The notes beneath the pieces are model-generated. The model was not told the DNA's origin, ran no database searches, and saw only the letters and a list, made by a program, of their open reading frames with translations. From Betaproteobacteria bacterium (GTDB lineage: Bacteria; Pseudomonadota; Gammaproteobacteria; Burkholderiales; SG8-41): a stretch of 45,234 bases of DNA. The stretch covers positions 1 to 45,234 of the forward strand of contig JAQGMI010000118.1 in assembly GCA_028292435.1 (NCBI GenBank). The letters run 5' to 3'. How positions within the stretch are numbered: position 1 is the first letter of the stretch; the number at the start of each line of letters is the position of its first letter. This document shows positions 1 to 7,629 of this stretch, one piece after another. Made by a program: the position numbers and the translations under genes.

Positions 1-27
1 GCGGCAAAATAACTTTTTAGCGCAAAT

Positions 28-60
28 AAAAACGGCGGCAACCGCAAGGTTGCCGCCGTT
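28..60 (-). terminator. Rho-independent terminator of the YVTN gene
   Basis: A perfect 13-bp inverted repeat (31-43 with 48-60, GCAA between on the plus strand) lies just past the stop of the beta-propeller gene. Read on the minus strand it is followed by a T-rich run, the classical intrinsic terminator layout. Confidence 0.85.
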
Positions 61-77
61 GTCTTGTCAGGGTGAAT

Positions 78-1142
78 TCAGCGCATGACCAGCGTGCCCA
101 TGCGCTTGGGCACTTGTCCGACCGGCACCTGGGCCACGACTTTCATGGTTTTCATATCGATCGCGGATACGGAATTAAACGTCGAGTTGCCGACGTAAAT
201 TGTCTTGCTGTCCGGCGTAAAGGTCACCCAGTCCGGAATCGCGCCGATGGGATCGCGCCCGGCAAGCTTGAGATCGGGCAGCGCAGCGAAACCAAGCGGC
301 TTGAGATCGGGCAGCGAATACGCAAACACGCCGTTGGCGACATGGCTGTTCGCCCACAGGCTCTTGCCGTCAGGCGCAATGCCGATGCCATGCGACGGCA
401 CGCCGGCACCCACCCGGCCTTCGATCGAACCGTAGCCGTTCGGTGAATCCGGGAATTTAATCCGGGCCACTTCCTTGCGCGCATTGAAGTCCACCACCGC
501 GAAACCGTGCAGATTCGACAATTGCACGAAGACACGGCTCGTCGAACCATCGGCTGCTTTCTCGATTGCCATTGGCCGCACGCCGCCGTCAAACGAAATC
601 TCCCATGCCGTCTTGTCGGTGGCCAGATCGACCACGTTCATGAACTTGTTGCGCACCGAGCCTGAGACTGCATACTTGCCGTCCGGCGTCACATAGGTAT
701 TGTGCAGGCGGCCCGTCATCGGAATCGTCTTGCTTAACTTCTGGGCGCGCGCATCGATGATGTCGAGTGTGCCGGGCTCGGTGATGGCCACCACGATCCG
801 CTTGCCGTCCGGCGTTACCGCCAGATTGTTCGGGCGGCCGCTCAACGGCACGTGTTTCAGAATCTTGCCCGATTTCTGGTCGACGATATCGAGTGTGCTC
901 TCCGACTCGTTGCTGATGTAAACGAGCTTGCCGTCGGGCGAGAACGCAACGCCATGCGACGCTTCGATGCCTTTGATTTCCTGCACCACCTTATTGGTGA
1001 CCGGATCGATGACATGCACGCTGTCACCCGCGCTGTTAGTCACGTAAATGCGCGCCGTGTCCGCGACCGCAGGCGCCGCAGCCAACGTCAGCGCAAGTGA
1101 AAGATAGTTCAGCCGGCGGCTGCTATGGGTTTTCGATTTCAT
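78..1142 (-). CDS. Exported YVTN-family beta-propeller protein
   Basis: A 354-residue protein with an N-terminal signal peptide (basic start, hydrophobic stretch, cleavage near AVA-D at about residue 27). The rest is successive ~40-residue blades of the YVTN type: IYVTNSAGDSVHVID, VYISNESESTLDIVD, IYVGNSTFNSVSAID and several looser copies, each followed by a 'G-K-I/V' turn and an 'SPDGK' or 'TPDGK' motif. Such proteins fold as seven-bladed propellers in the periplasm or outside the cell; some bind partners or cofactors, and no catalytic role can be read here. AGAGGAG sits 5-6 bases before the ATG. It is the last gene of a loosely spaced minus-strand series and ends at a strong terminator. Family assignment is firm, function unknown. 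Confidence 0.88.
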   Translation of the reverse strand: MKSKTHSSRRLNYLSLALTLAAAPAVADTARIYVTNSAGDSVHVIDPVTNKVVQEIKGIEASHGVAFSPDGKLVYISNESESTLDIVDQKSGKILKHVPLSGRPNNLAVTPDGKRIVVAITEPGTLDIIDARAQKLSKTIPMTGRLHNTYVTPDGKYAVSGSVRNKFMNVVDLATDKTAWEISFDGGVRPMAIEKAADGSTSRVFVQLSNLHGFAVVDFNARKEVARIKFPDSPNGYGSIEGRVGAGVPSHGIGIAPDGKSLWANSHVANGVFAYSLPDLKPLGFAALPDLKLAGRDPIGAIPDWVTFTPDSKTIYVGNSTFNSVSAIDMKTMKVVAQVPVGQVPKRMGTLVMR

Positions 1143-1228
1143 GACGAAGCTCCTCTTTGATGGGCAAAATCAGTCTAGGCCGATTGGCGTGCAATGGCAA
1201 TGCGGCAGCGCGGCATGACTAGCCGGTC

Positions 1229-1669
1229 CTAGACGTTGCCGAGCTGCATTTCCGCGCGGGTACCCGACGGCAATTCGGGCGGCGTCTCGGTCGCCGGGAA
1301 ATTGAATTCGAGCTTGGTGCCGACCGGATCATGCAGGAAGACCTGGTAGCCGGCTTTGGGAATATTCTGCTCTTCGAAATAGACGCCGACTTTTTTGAGC
1401 CGCTTGCGAAACTCAACCGCGCCGGTGGCCCTGAATGCAATGTGATCGACGCTGCCGCTGTGCTTGTCGGCGACGATAGAACCGGTCGGAAACCGGCCGC
1501 TCACATGAACGATCGGATCTTCGCCGTCATATAGCCACAGCCCGTTGAAAGGAAACGCGGGACGCGGGCCTGCTTTCAAACCGAGCACCTCGTCGTAAAA
1601 CTTCGCGATCGCCGGCAGGTCGTTCTCCGCGCAGCGTATGTTGACATGCTGAAAGCCGCTGATTGCCAT
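1229..1669 (-). CDS. VOC/glyoxalase-fold metalloenzyme
   Basis: A 146-residue single-domain protein of the vicinal oxygen chelate superfamily. It shows the paired beta-alpha-beta-beta-beta layout: 'FQHVNIRC' with a candidate metal His at residue 8, 'FYDEVLGL' helix, then 'VDHIAFRATG' supplying a second His and 'GTKLEFNFP' supplying the C-terminal metal Glu. Members include glyoxalase I, extradiol dioxygenases and methylmalonyl-CoA epimerases; the sequence alone does not say which. The start is the ATG preceded by GGAGGAG six bases upstream; a TTG five codons earlier would put that ribosome site inside the coding region and is rejected. Neighbours (Bug receptor, dehydrogenase) suggest a small-molecule catabolic role. 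Confidence 0.82.
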   Translation of the reverse strand: MAISGFQHVNIRCAENDLPAIAKFYDEVLGLKAGPRPAFPFNGLWLYDGEDPIVHVSGRFPTGSIVADKHSGSVDHIAFRATGAVEFRKRLKKVGVYFEEQNIPKAGYQVFLHDPVGTKLEFNFPATETPPELPSGTRAEMQLGNV

Positions 1670-1763
1670 TGCAAACTCCTCCAATTATTGTGGCGTTCCG
1701 ACTGCGCAAATATCTTACCTCAATTTAAAACACGGCCAGCGATTGAAAAAAACGCACCCGGGT

Positions 1764-2753
1764 TCACTCCGCCCTGACCTGGGCCTGCCTCGCGACCTTC
1801 GACCAGCGCTCGATTTCGCGCAACAGCAAGGCGCCGGAATCTTCCGCGGACAATCCAAGCGCATCGGTGCCAACACCGGCGAAGCGAGTCCGCACGTCGG
1901 CGGCCATGCTTGCTTTCACCGTTTCCACGGACAGGCGCTGCACGATTTCCTTCGGCGTCGCCGCGGGCGCGAACAATCCATACCACGACCCCATTTCGTA
2001 ACCGGGCAAGCCGGATTCCGCGACCGTCGGCAGCTCAGGCAGTGACGGCGAACGCTGGGCGCTGCCGACGGCGAGCGCGCGCACGCGGCGCGATTTGATA
2101 TGCGGCATCGCGCTCGGAATCGCATCGAACACGAGCGACGTATTGCCGGCAATGAGATCGATCATCGCGAGCGGCAGGCCTTTGTACGGAATATGACGAA
2201 TCCTGATCGCGGCGGACAACGCAAACAATTCGAAGCCGAGATGCGTCGAACTGCCGATACCGGACGAGCCATAGGTCAGTTCGTTGGGATGCTTTTTGGC
2301 GAACGAGATGAGCTCGCGTACGTTTCGAACCGGTAACGACGGATGCACGCACAATACGAACGGCGAATTGGAAAAGATCGAAATGGCCGCGAAGTCTTTC
2401 AATGAATCGTACGGAAGATTCGGCAGCACCGCGGGATTGGTCGCGTGAGTCCCGGTCGTGCCGAGCAACAGCGTATAGCCGTCGGCTGCCGCCTTCGCGA
2501 CCAGGTCGGTGCCGATGACGCCCGCCGCTCCCGCGCGATTGTCGATCACAAACGTCTGGCCGAGCGCCTCGCCCAGTTTCTGGCCCATCGCCCGCGCCAT
2601 GAAATCGGCGCCGCCGCCGGCGGGAAATGGCACGACGATGCGCACCGGCCTTACGGGATACGTTTGCGCCCATGCAGAGACGCCGCATAGAGCGAGCGCC
2701 GAAACCGCGGCAAATTGCATCAGCCGCCGGTTCGCGGTCGTCTGCATGTTCAT
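1764..2753 (-). CDS. Bug-family tripartite tricarboxylate transporter receptor
   Basis: A 329-residue periplasmic binding protein of the Bug/TctC family. The signal peptide ends near AWA-Q (about residue 29) and is followed by the family signature 'YPVRPVRIVVPFPAGGGAD', then 'GDLVAK'-like and 'GSSGIGSSTHLG' ligand-site segments and 'HIPYKG'. Bug proteins bind carboxylates or other small organic acids for TctAB-type carriers, but most are orphans, as here: no TctA or TctB lies in the window. The ATG follows GAGGAGGGG closely; an upstream in-frame extension is ruled out because it runs into the preceding dehydrogenase gene. It lies 37 bases behind that gene, so the two are probably cotranscribed. 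Confidence 0.92.
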   Translation of the reverse strand: MNMQTTANRRLMQFAAVSALALCGVSAWAQTYPVRPVRIVVPFPAGGGADFMARAMGQKLGEALGQTFVIDNRAGAAGVIGTDLVAKAAADGYTLLLGTTGTHATNPAVLPNLPYDSLKDFAAISIFSNSPFVLCVHPSLPVRNVRELISFAKKHPNELTYGSSGIGSSTHLGFELFALSAAIRIRHIPYKGLPLAMIDLIAGNTSLVFDAIPSAMPHIKSRRVRALAVGSAQRSPSLPELPTVAESGLPGYEMGSWYGLFAPAATPKEIVQRLSVETVKASMAADVRTRFAGVGTDALGLSAEDSGALLLREIERWSKVARQAQVRAE

Positions 2754-2790
2754 TCCCCCTCCTCTGCGCCTGTTGAGCGCATGTGTCCTG

Positions 2791-3678
2791 CTAAATCTTA
2801 TGACGTGCGATTGCCGCCAGGATCGCCGCGTTGTCCCATTGCGCCTCGCCATGCTCGATGCATTCCGCAAGCAGTTTCGCATACACTTCGGCGAATGGCA
2901 GTTGCTGCCCGAGCGTACGCGAATAATCGAGCATCAATGAGAAATCCTTATAGCTCTGGTCGACCCGGCTTACCGGCTTTTCAAATTCGCGGCGCGCCAT
3001 CATCGGCCCTTTGATATCCATCACCTGCGAGTACGCGGCGGAATTGCGCAGCACATCGAGGAACGCGACCGGGTCGAGTCCCATCCTGCCGGCGAAAACC
3101 AGCCCTTCCGCAATTGCCCCGCGGTTCAGGCCGAGCACCAGATTGACGGCAAGCTTCGCCTTGCCGCCGTTGCCGACCGCACCCAGATATTGGCGCTTCG
3201 GACACACCGCATCAAGAACGGGGGACGCCGCATCGATTGCCTGCGGATCGCCCGCGACAAGGCCGACGCCATCGCCCGCCGCAACCTGACCGCTGGTGCC
3301 CGAGACCGGCATTTCAATATAGTCGGCGCGGGGCGCGATGCGCGCCGCGAGTGCGGCGATGCGTGCAGGATCGCAGGTGCTGGTGCAGATAAACGTCGGA
3401 CGAGCCGCCGCCGCTGATTCCAGCAATCCAGCCGGCCCTTCGATAACCTCCTCGATCTGATCGGTATTGAAAACCGCGAGCAGCATCGTTGCACATCGAC
3501 TGCGCAACTCACTTAACGAAGCGACCGGCGTGCCGCCCGCCGCTTCAAGGCGTTCACGCTTGTCGGCATCGACGTCGTAGCCGGCGACCGCGAAACCCGC
3601 CGCCTGCAGCCGCCGCACGAGCGCGCTGCCCATCAGGCCAAGGCCGACCACACCGATATGCTGCACTGATTGCTCCAT
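2791..3678 (-). CDS. 3-hydroxyisobutyrate/6-phosphogluconate dehydrogenase-family oxidoreductase
   Basis: A 295-residue beta-hydroxyacid dehydrogenase. The N-terminal Rossmann motif is GVVGLGLMGS (residues 9-18), the central substrate/catalytic segment is 'VGNGGKAKLAVN' with the conserved Lys and Asn, and the C-terminal all-helical domain contains 'VDQSYKDF', a variant of the usual 'KDL' motif. The family oxidises 3-hydroxyisobutyrate, tartronate semialdehyde and related acids with NAD(P); the substrate is not fixed by the sequence. The start chosen is the ATG of MEQSVQHIG, about eight residues before the glycine motif as is normal; an upstream alternative adds a non-family extension. It is divergent from the dioxygenase gene, with about 140 bases between starts. 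Confidence 0.88.
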   Translation of the reverse strand: MEQSVQHIGVVGLGLMGSALVRRLQAAGFAVAGYDVDADKRERLEAAGGTPVASLSELRSRCATMLLAVFNTDQIEEVIEGPAGLLESAAAARPTFICTSTCDPARIAALAARIAPRADYIEMPVSGTSGQVAAGDGVGLVAGDPQAIDAASPVLDAVCPKRQYLGAVGNGGKAKLAVNLVLGLNRGAIAEGLVFAGRMGLDPVAFLDVLRNSAAYSQVMDIKGPMMARREFEKPVSRVDQSYKDFSLMLDYSRTLGQQLPFAEVYAKLLAECIEHGEAQWDNAAILAAIARHKI

Positions 3679-3818
3679 TCGTCGCCGGGACGCAAATGGT
3701 AATCCGCGGCCGCCTTGCATGCCAGTCCATCGGCGATCGCCAAACGAATCGCTCGCTTATCATCGCGATTCACATCGTTTATGATGACCAGCACACGTCA
3801 ACGCCGCCGGAGGACCAC

Positions 3819-4706
3819 ATGCCTGCATTGCAAACCGCGCCAGCGGCAGCCGACTACAAAACCATGGAATTGCGCCCGATGTCCGGCGCAATCGGCGCGT
3901 ATGTGTACGGCATCGATCTGAAGGACCGCAAGAACGAAGCGATGTGGGCCGAACTGCGGCGCGCATTCCTCGAGTATCACGTCATCGCGGTGCGCGGGCA
4001 GAGCCTGTCGCCCGCCGATCAATATGAAGTGGGCCGCTTTTTCGGCGAACCGTGCTTCTATCCGTTTGCCAAGGGCATGGACGGCTTTCCGGAAATGACG
4101 CGCATGGTCAAGGAAGCGGAAGACCGCGTTAACTTCGGCGCCGACTGGCACACCGACACTTCGTATCTGAAAGAACCGCCGCGCGCCACGCTGCTCTACG
4201 CCGTCGAGACACCGCCCAAGGGCGGAGACACCTTGTATGCCAACACGCGTGCGGCGTACGACGCATTGTCCGATGGCATGAAGACCATGTTGAAAGGCGT
4301 GATCGGCGTGTTCAGCGGCGGACTCAAGCACAAAAAAGGCGGCGACCGCACCGCGCACCACGCGCGCATCACGCACATGGCCGTGCAGAAAGCCGACGAA
4401 GCCAATCAGTACGAAGCGCGTCATCCGGTCGTGCGCACGCATCCCGACACCGGCAGCAAAGCGCTTTATTTGAGTTCACTGCACACGCTGCGATTCGATG
4501 GCATGACCGAGCACGAAAGCCGGCCCATCATCGAAATGCTCAACGATCACTGCATCGAGCCGCAGTTCACCTGCCGCGTCAACTGGGAACCGGGACAGTT
4601 AACGGTGTGGGACAACCGCTGCACGCTGCACAACGCGATCAACGACTATCACGGCTACCGGCGTGAGATGCGACGCTTGACCGTGGGCCCTGAAGTACCT
4701 CGATAA
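3819..4706 (+). CDS. TauD/TfdA-family Fe(II)/2-oxoglutarate dioxygenase
   Basis: A 295-residue non-haem iron dioxygenase. The facial triad is visible: 'WHTDTSY' gives His111 and Asp113, and 'DNRCTLHNA' gives His270; Arg281 or Arg285 in 'RREMRRL' would bind the 2-oxoglutarate carboxylate. The N-terminus 'MSGAIGAYVYGIDL' is typical of this family. Members hydroxylate taurine, 2,4-D, alkyl sulfates or other small acids; the substrate here is unknown. The start is the ATG after GGAGGACCAC. It is transcribed away from the dehydrogenase/Bug group, and the dehydrogenase would fit as a downstream step for a product alcohol, which is inference only. Confidence 0.9.
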   Translation: MPALQTAPAAADYKTMELRPMSGAIGAYVYGIDLKDRKNEAMWAELRRAFLEYHVIAVRGQSLSPADQYEVGRFFGEPCFYPFAKGMDGFPEMTRMVKEAEDRVNFGADWHTDTSYLKEPPRATLLYAVETPPKGGDTLYANTRAAYDALSDGMKTMLKGVIGVFSGGLKHKKGGDRTAHHARITHMAVQKADEANQYEARHPVVRTHPDTGSKALYLSSLHTLRFDGMTEHESRPIIEMLNDHCIEPQFTCRVNWEPGQLTVWDNRCTLHNAINDYHGYRREMRRLTVGPEVPR

Positions 4707-4710
4707 AGAC

Positions 4711-4749
4711 GCCGCGCGAAATGACGTCATCGGCCCCTGCTCGCGCGGC
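4711..4749. terminator. Hairpin with nested palindrome between convergent genes
   Basis: GCCGCGCGA (4711-4719) pairs with TCGCGCGGC (4741-4749), and the loop opens with the perfect palindrome ATGACGTCAT (4721-4730). It lies in the 55-base gap between two convergent stops. A bidirectional terminator is the simplest reading, although only a short A run (about 4755) flanks it. Confidence 0.45.
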
Positions 4750-4761
4750 TGGCGGAAAAAT

Positions 4762-7380
4762 CTAGCCGCCTAATGTCCGGAACAAGCTCTGGCGCGGCGT
4801 ATCCCGCCGCTGCTGCGAGTTTTGCAGCCCCATCTGAAAACCCAACCCGTAGCCGATATGAAAATACTGATTCAGCAGTAAAAAGTTGCCGTTGATAAAT
4901 GTGTCCCAATAGTACTGCGTGACAATTCTTCCGGGTTCCCCGTCCATGAACTGGCGGCAATAGTTGTCGAACTCCTTCGCGGCCGGATAAAGGGAATTGC
5001 CCTGGCCCGGCAGGTTTTCACCCCACAGCCAGCCGCCGCCTTCGTAACATGTGAGTTTGAGATTCGGCGCATACGTGGCGAGGAACTGTTTGTTATACCC
5101 GAGCCACACTTGCATCTTGTCGATGTTGCTTTTGCAGCGGTCGATCCAGAACTGGTCGCCCGCCTGCCACAACCTTTGTTGCAGGATCGTATTGAGGTTG
5201 AGACCATCCTCGCGGTCGGCGGTCCAATACGGCGCGACGGCATAGTAATCGGCAAGCTCGTGGGCCCGCTGTCCGGTGGCCGGATCGATGTACGCAAACA
5301 TCCCGCCCATGCCGCTGCGGTCGATGCCAGCGGCGAATTGTCCGCCCAACACGCGCTTGTGACGGCCGCGCGGAATGTAACGCTCCATGATGTTCCACAG
5401 GGTGAGCGAGCGTGCGGCCGTCGCACAGCCCATCCGGTCCACTTCGGCCCCGCTCGGGTTGCCGCGTTGGTCGACCACACTGATCGACGGCGAAATCCTG
5501 TCGATCAGATACCGGTTGCCGATGATCCACGGCCATGCGGTGTTCCAGTTTTCGTCGCCGAGCTCCGAAAGCAATTCGCCGTTCCAACCACCGGCGGCGG
5601 CGGCGAACCTGCTTCCCCAATAGTCGAAGGTTGCGTCACTCGATTTCGAATTAATCGTATTGAACACGCTGACGTTGGCCTCACGCGCCAGGTAACCGAG
5701 TTCCTCGGGCGGGAAAAAATACCGGTTGTCATCGCTACTTATATAAGTGTGGCAGGTTTCGTCGTAATAATTGGCCGGCTCGATGGTGTCCACCGTCACC
5801 GCGCCGTTCGGCGCGACCCCGCCGATCGGGCACATGTTCCAATCCATCGTGCGAACGTATTTGGCGTTCGACAGCGAATTGATAAACGATCGCTGGTAGT
5901 GTCTGCCGGCAAGAAAGTCGCCTTCGTCATCCGCGTGAATGATCGCCGGGTATTGCACGCCATTGACGTCGGTTGGAACGAAGTCCTGCGGCGTCTGTGT
6001 CTGGTTGACGAGCGTAAACGAAAGTTCGGGGTTGGCGAGCGTCGGCACACCGTCGACGTTAATTGTCGGCGGCACTTCGAATGCATACTTTCCCGGCGCG
6101 ACGAGGCGGCCGACGCTGACGCCGATTCCGGCCACCGACATTGTGAGGGGTCCTTGCCACAGCAGGTAATGCGTGCCCGAGCGCTGCTCGGTAAAGTCCA
6201 ATTCGCCACTGATGTCGCGCACGCTGATGAGGTTGCTCATCGTTTCGCCAGGCGGGATGCCGCGCAGCCATTGCGTGCGCTGATCGGTGTATTGATCTTT
6301 TGTCACGCCAAACGAATGCCACCAGCGCGTGGCGCGCTTGAACCGGTTGATAAACGGGTCGCAATTGCCCCAGAAACCAAGCGGCGCGAGGTTGACCGCT
6401 GTCCGCGATCCCAGGTACGCCGCCTGGGCGGTGGGATCCGTGCCAACGAATTTCCAGCTGGCGGTGGCGTTGTCATATAAGTAATAGCTGTTGTTGGTGC
6501 CGAGCGCGTAAACCGTGTGATTGTGGTACAGATAAATGCTGCCGCGCCCGCCGCTGTTGGCCCCCGCGCGCATCAGCACGGTTGATTCTATGGTCCACGT
6601 TACGAGCGCGGCATCGACGACTGTGATGCTGCGCGTGCCTTCCGCGCTCTCCGTCGCAGACGTCGCTTGCTGAGTCGGATCCGAGCCGACATATTTCCAG
6701 CTGCTGCTGGCGTTGTCATACAGCCACCAGTTGTTGTCAGTGCCCAGCGCGTAAACGGTATGGTTATGGTACAGATAAGTAGTGCCGCGGCCTGTGGTGT
6801 CGATACCGGCGCGCATCAGCATGGTCGATTGTATCGTCCACGTTACGAGCGACGAATCGACGACGCTCGCGCCGCGCGTGCCTTCCGCGCTCTCAGTGCC
6901 TGTCGAGGCTGGCGCGGGATCGGCGCCGACGAATTGCCAACTGCCGATAGACACATACGCCCACCAGTTGTTGTCCGTGCCCAGCGCATAAACGGTGCGG
7001 TTGTGGTACAGGTAAATCGTCCCGCGACCGCCGGTGTCGACGCCGTTGCGCAGCATTACGCGCGACTGGATTGTCCACGTTGCGCCCGACGAATCGACAA
7101 TCGTACCGCCCCGCGTGCCTTCTGCGCTTTCATTCGAAGTTCCTGCCTGACCCGGGTCTGAGCCGACATACCGCCAGTTGCCCATCGCAACAAACGCCCA
7201 CCAGTTACCGTCAGTGCCAAGCGCGTAAACGGTTCGATTGAGATAAAGAAAAATGCTGCCGCGCCCGATCGTGTCGACGCCATTCATGAGCAAGCGCGTC
7301 CAGTCGATCGTCCATGTCGAAAGCGACGAATCGACGATCGTGGTGCTGCGGGTTCCGTCAGGGCTTTCGGTCATAGCCAT
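4762..7380 (-). CDS. Four-repeat protein with glycoside-hydrolase-like C-terminal domain
   Basis: An 872-residue protein of two parts. Residues about 3-330 are four tandem ~75-85-residue repeats, each running 'ESAEGTR...VVDSS..TWTI', then 'G.DT.GRG..YLYHN.TVYALGTDNNWW' and ending 'W.(Y/F)VG.DP'. They recall the 'WTI...G.V..NG...WW...W' repeats of many proteobacterial extracellular proteins. Residues about 340-872 look like a TIM-barrel carbohydrate-active enzyme: 'GDENWN' (Glu610) and 'CYEGGGW' (Glu780) resemble the acid/base and nucleophile strands of clan GH-A enzymes. Several Cys suggest an extracytoplasmic fate, yet the N-terminus MAMTESPDGTR shows no signal peptide, and an in-frame TGA four codons upstream prevents extension. 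No clear ribosome site is seen. The enzyme assignment is inference; the repeats are seen directly. Confidence 0.8.
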   Translation of the reverse strand: MAMTESPDGTRSTTIVDSSLSTWTIDWTRLLMNGVDTIGRGSIFLYLNRTVYALGTDGNWWAFVAMGNWRYVGSDPGQAGTSNESAEGTRGGTIVDSSGATWTIQSRVMLRNGVDTGGRGTIYLYHNRTVYALGTDNNWWAYVSIGSWQFVGADPAPASTGTESAEGTRGASVVDSSLVTWTIQSTMLMRAGIDTTGRGTTYLYHNHTVYALGTDNNWWLYDNASSSWKYVGSDPTQQATSATESAEGTRSITVVDAALVTWTIESTVLMRAGANSGGRGSIYLYHNHTVYALGTNNSYYLYDNATASWKFVGTDPTAQAAYLGSRTAVNLAPLGFWGNCDPFINRFKRATRWWHSFGVTKDQYTDQRTQWLRGIPPGETMSNLISVRDISGELDFTEQRSGTHYLLWQGPLTMSVAGIGVSVGRLVAPGKYAFEVPPTINVDGVPTLANPELSFTLVNQTQTPQDFVPTDVNGVQYPAIIHADDEGDFLAGRHYQRSFINSLSNAKYVRTMDWNMCPIGGVAPNGAVTVDTIEPANYYDETCHTYISSDDNRYFFPPEELGYLAREANVSVFNTINSKSSDATFDYWGSRFAAAAGGWNGELLSELGDENWNTAWPWIIGNRYLIDRISPSISVVDQRGNPSGAEVDRMGCATAARSLTLWNIMERYIPRGRHKRVLGGQFAAGIDRSGMGGMFAYIDPATGQRAHELADYYAVAPYWTADREDGLNLNTILQQRLWQAGDQFWIDRCKSNIDKMQVWLGYNKQFLATYAPNLKLTCYEGGGWLWGENLPGQGNSLYPAAKEFDNYCRQFMDGEPGRIVTQYYWDTFINGNFLLLNQYFHIGYGLGFQMGLQNSQQRRDTPRQSLFRTLGG

Positions 7381-7629
7381 GTGATGTGCTCAAATAATTT
7401 TTCTGCGCGCGTTGCGTATTTTGATGTGCTTGGAATATTCATGCGGTGCACAATACCGGCGTGATACGCAGCCGTAAATATCCTGCGATGTAAATCTATG
7501 TAAAGAGCAGCGTGCGCCTGCCGTGCTCATGCAATCATCGATGACAGATGGATGGCTTGCGACGCAACGCGCGTACGCGCGCGATTGACTTCGAAGATTA
7601 CTCAGGACTCGGCAAGGAGAAAAATCTGT

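Noticed and set aside
5110..6480. 456-codon plus-strand open frame
   Set aside because: Antisense to the repeat/hydrolase gene; the minus-strand reading has clear repeats and motifs, and long shadow frames are expected at this GC content.
6390..7380. Four DNA repeats that could look like a CRISPR or satellite
   Set aside because: They are in-frame protein repeats with third-position variation, so the repeat is in the protein.
7568..7581. Palindrome CGCGCGTACGCGCG before the caspase-like gene
   Set aside because: Simple alternating CG sequence arises easily in high-GC DNA and has no other support.
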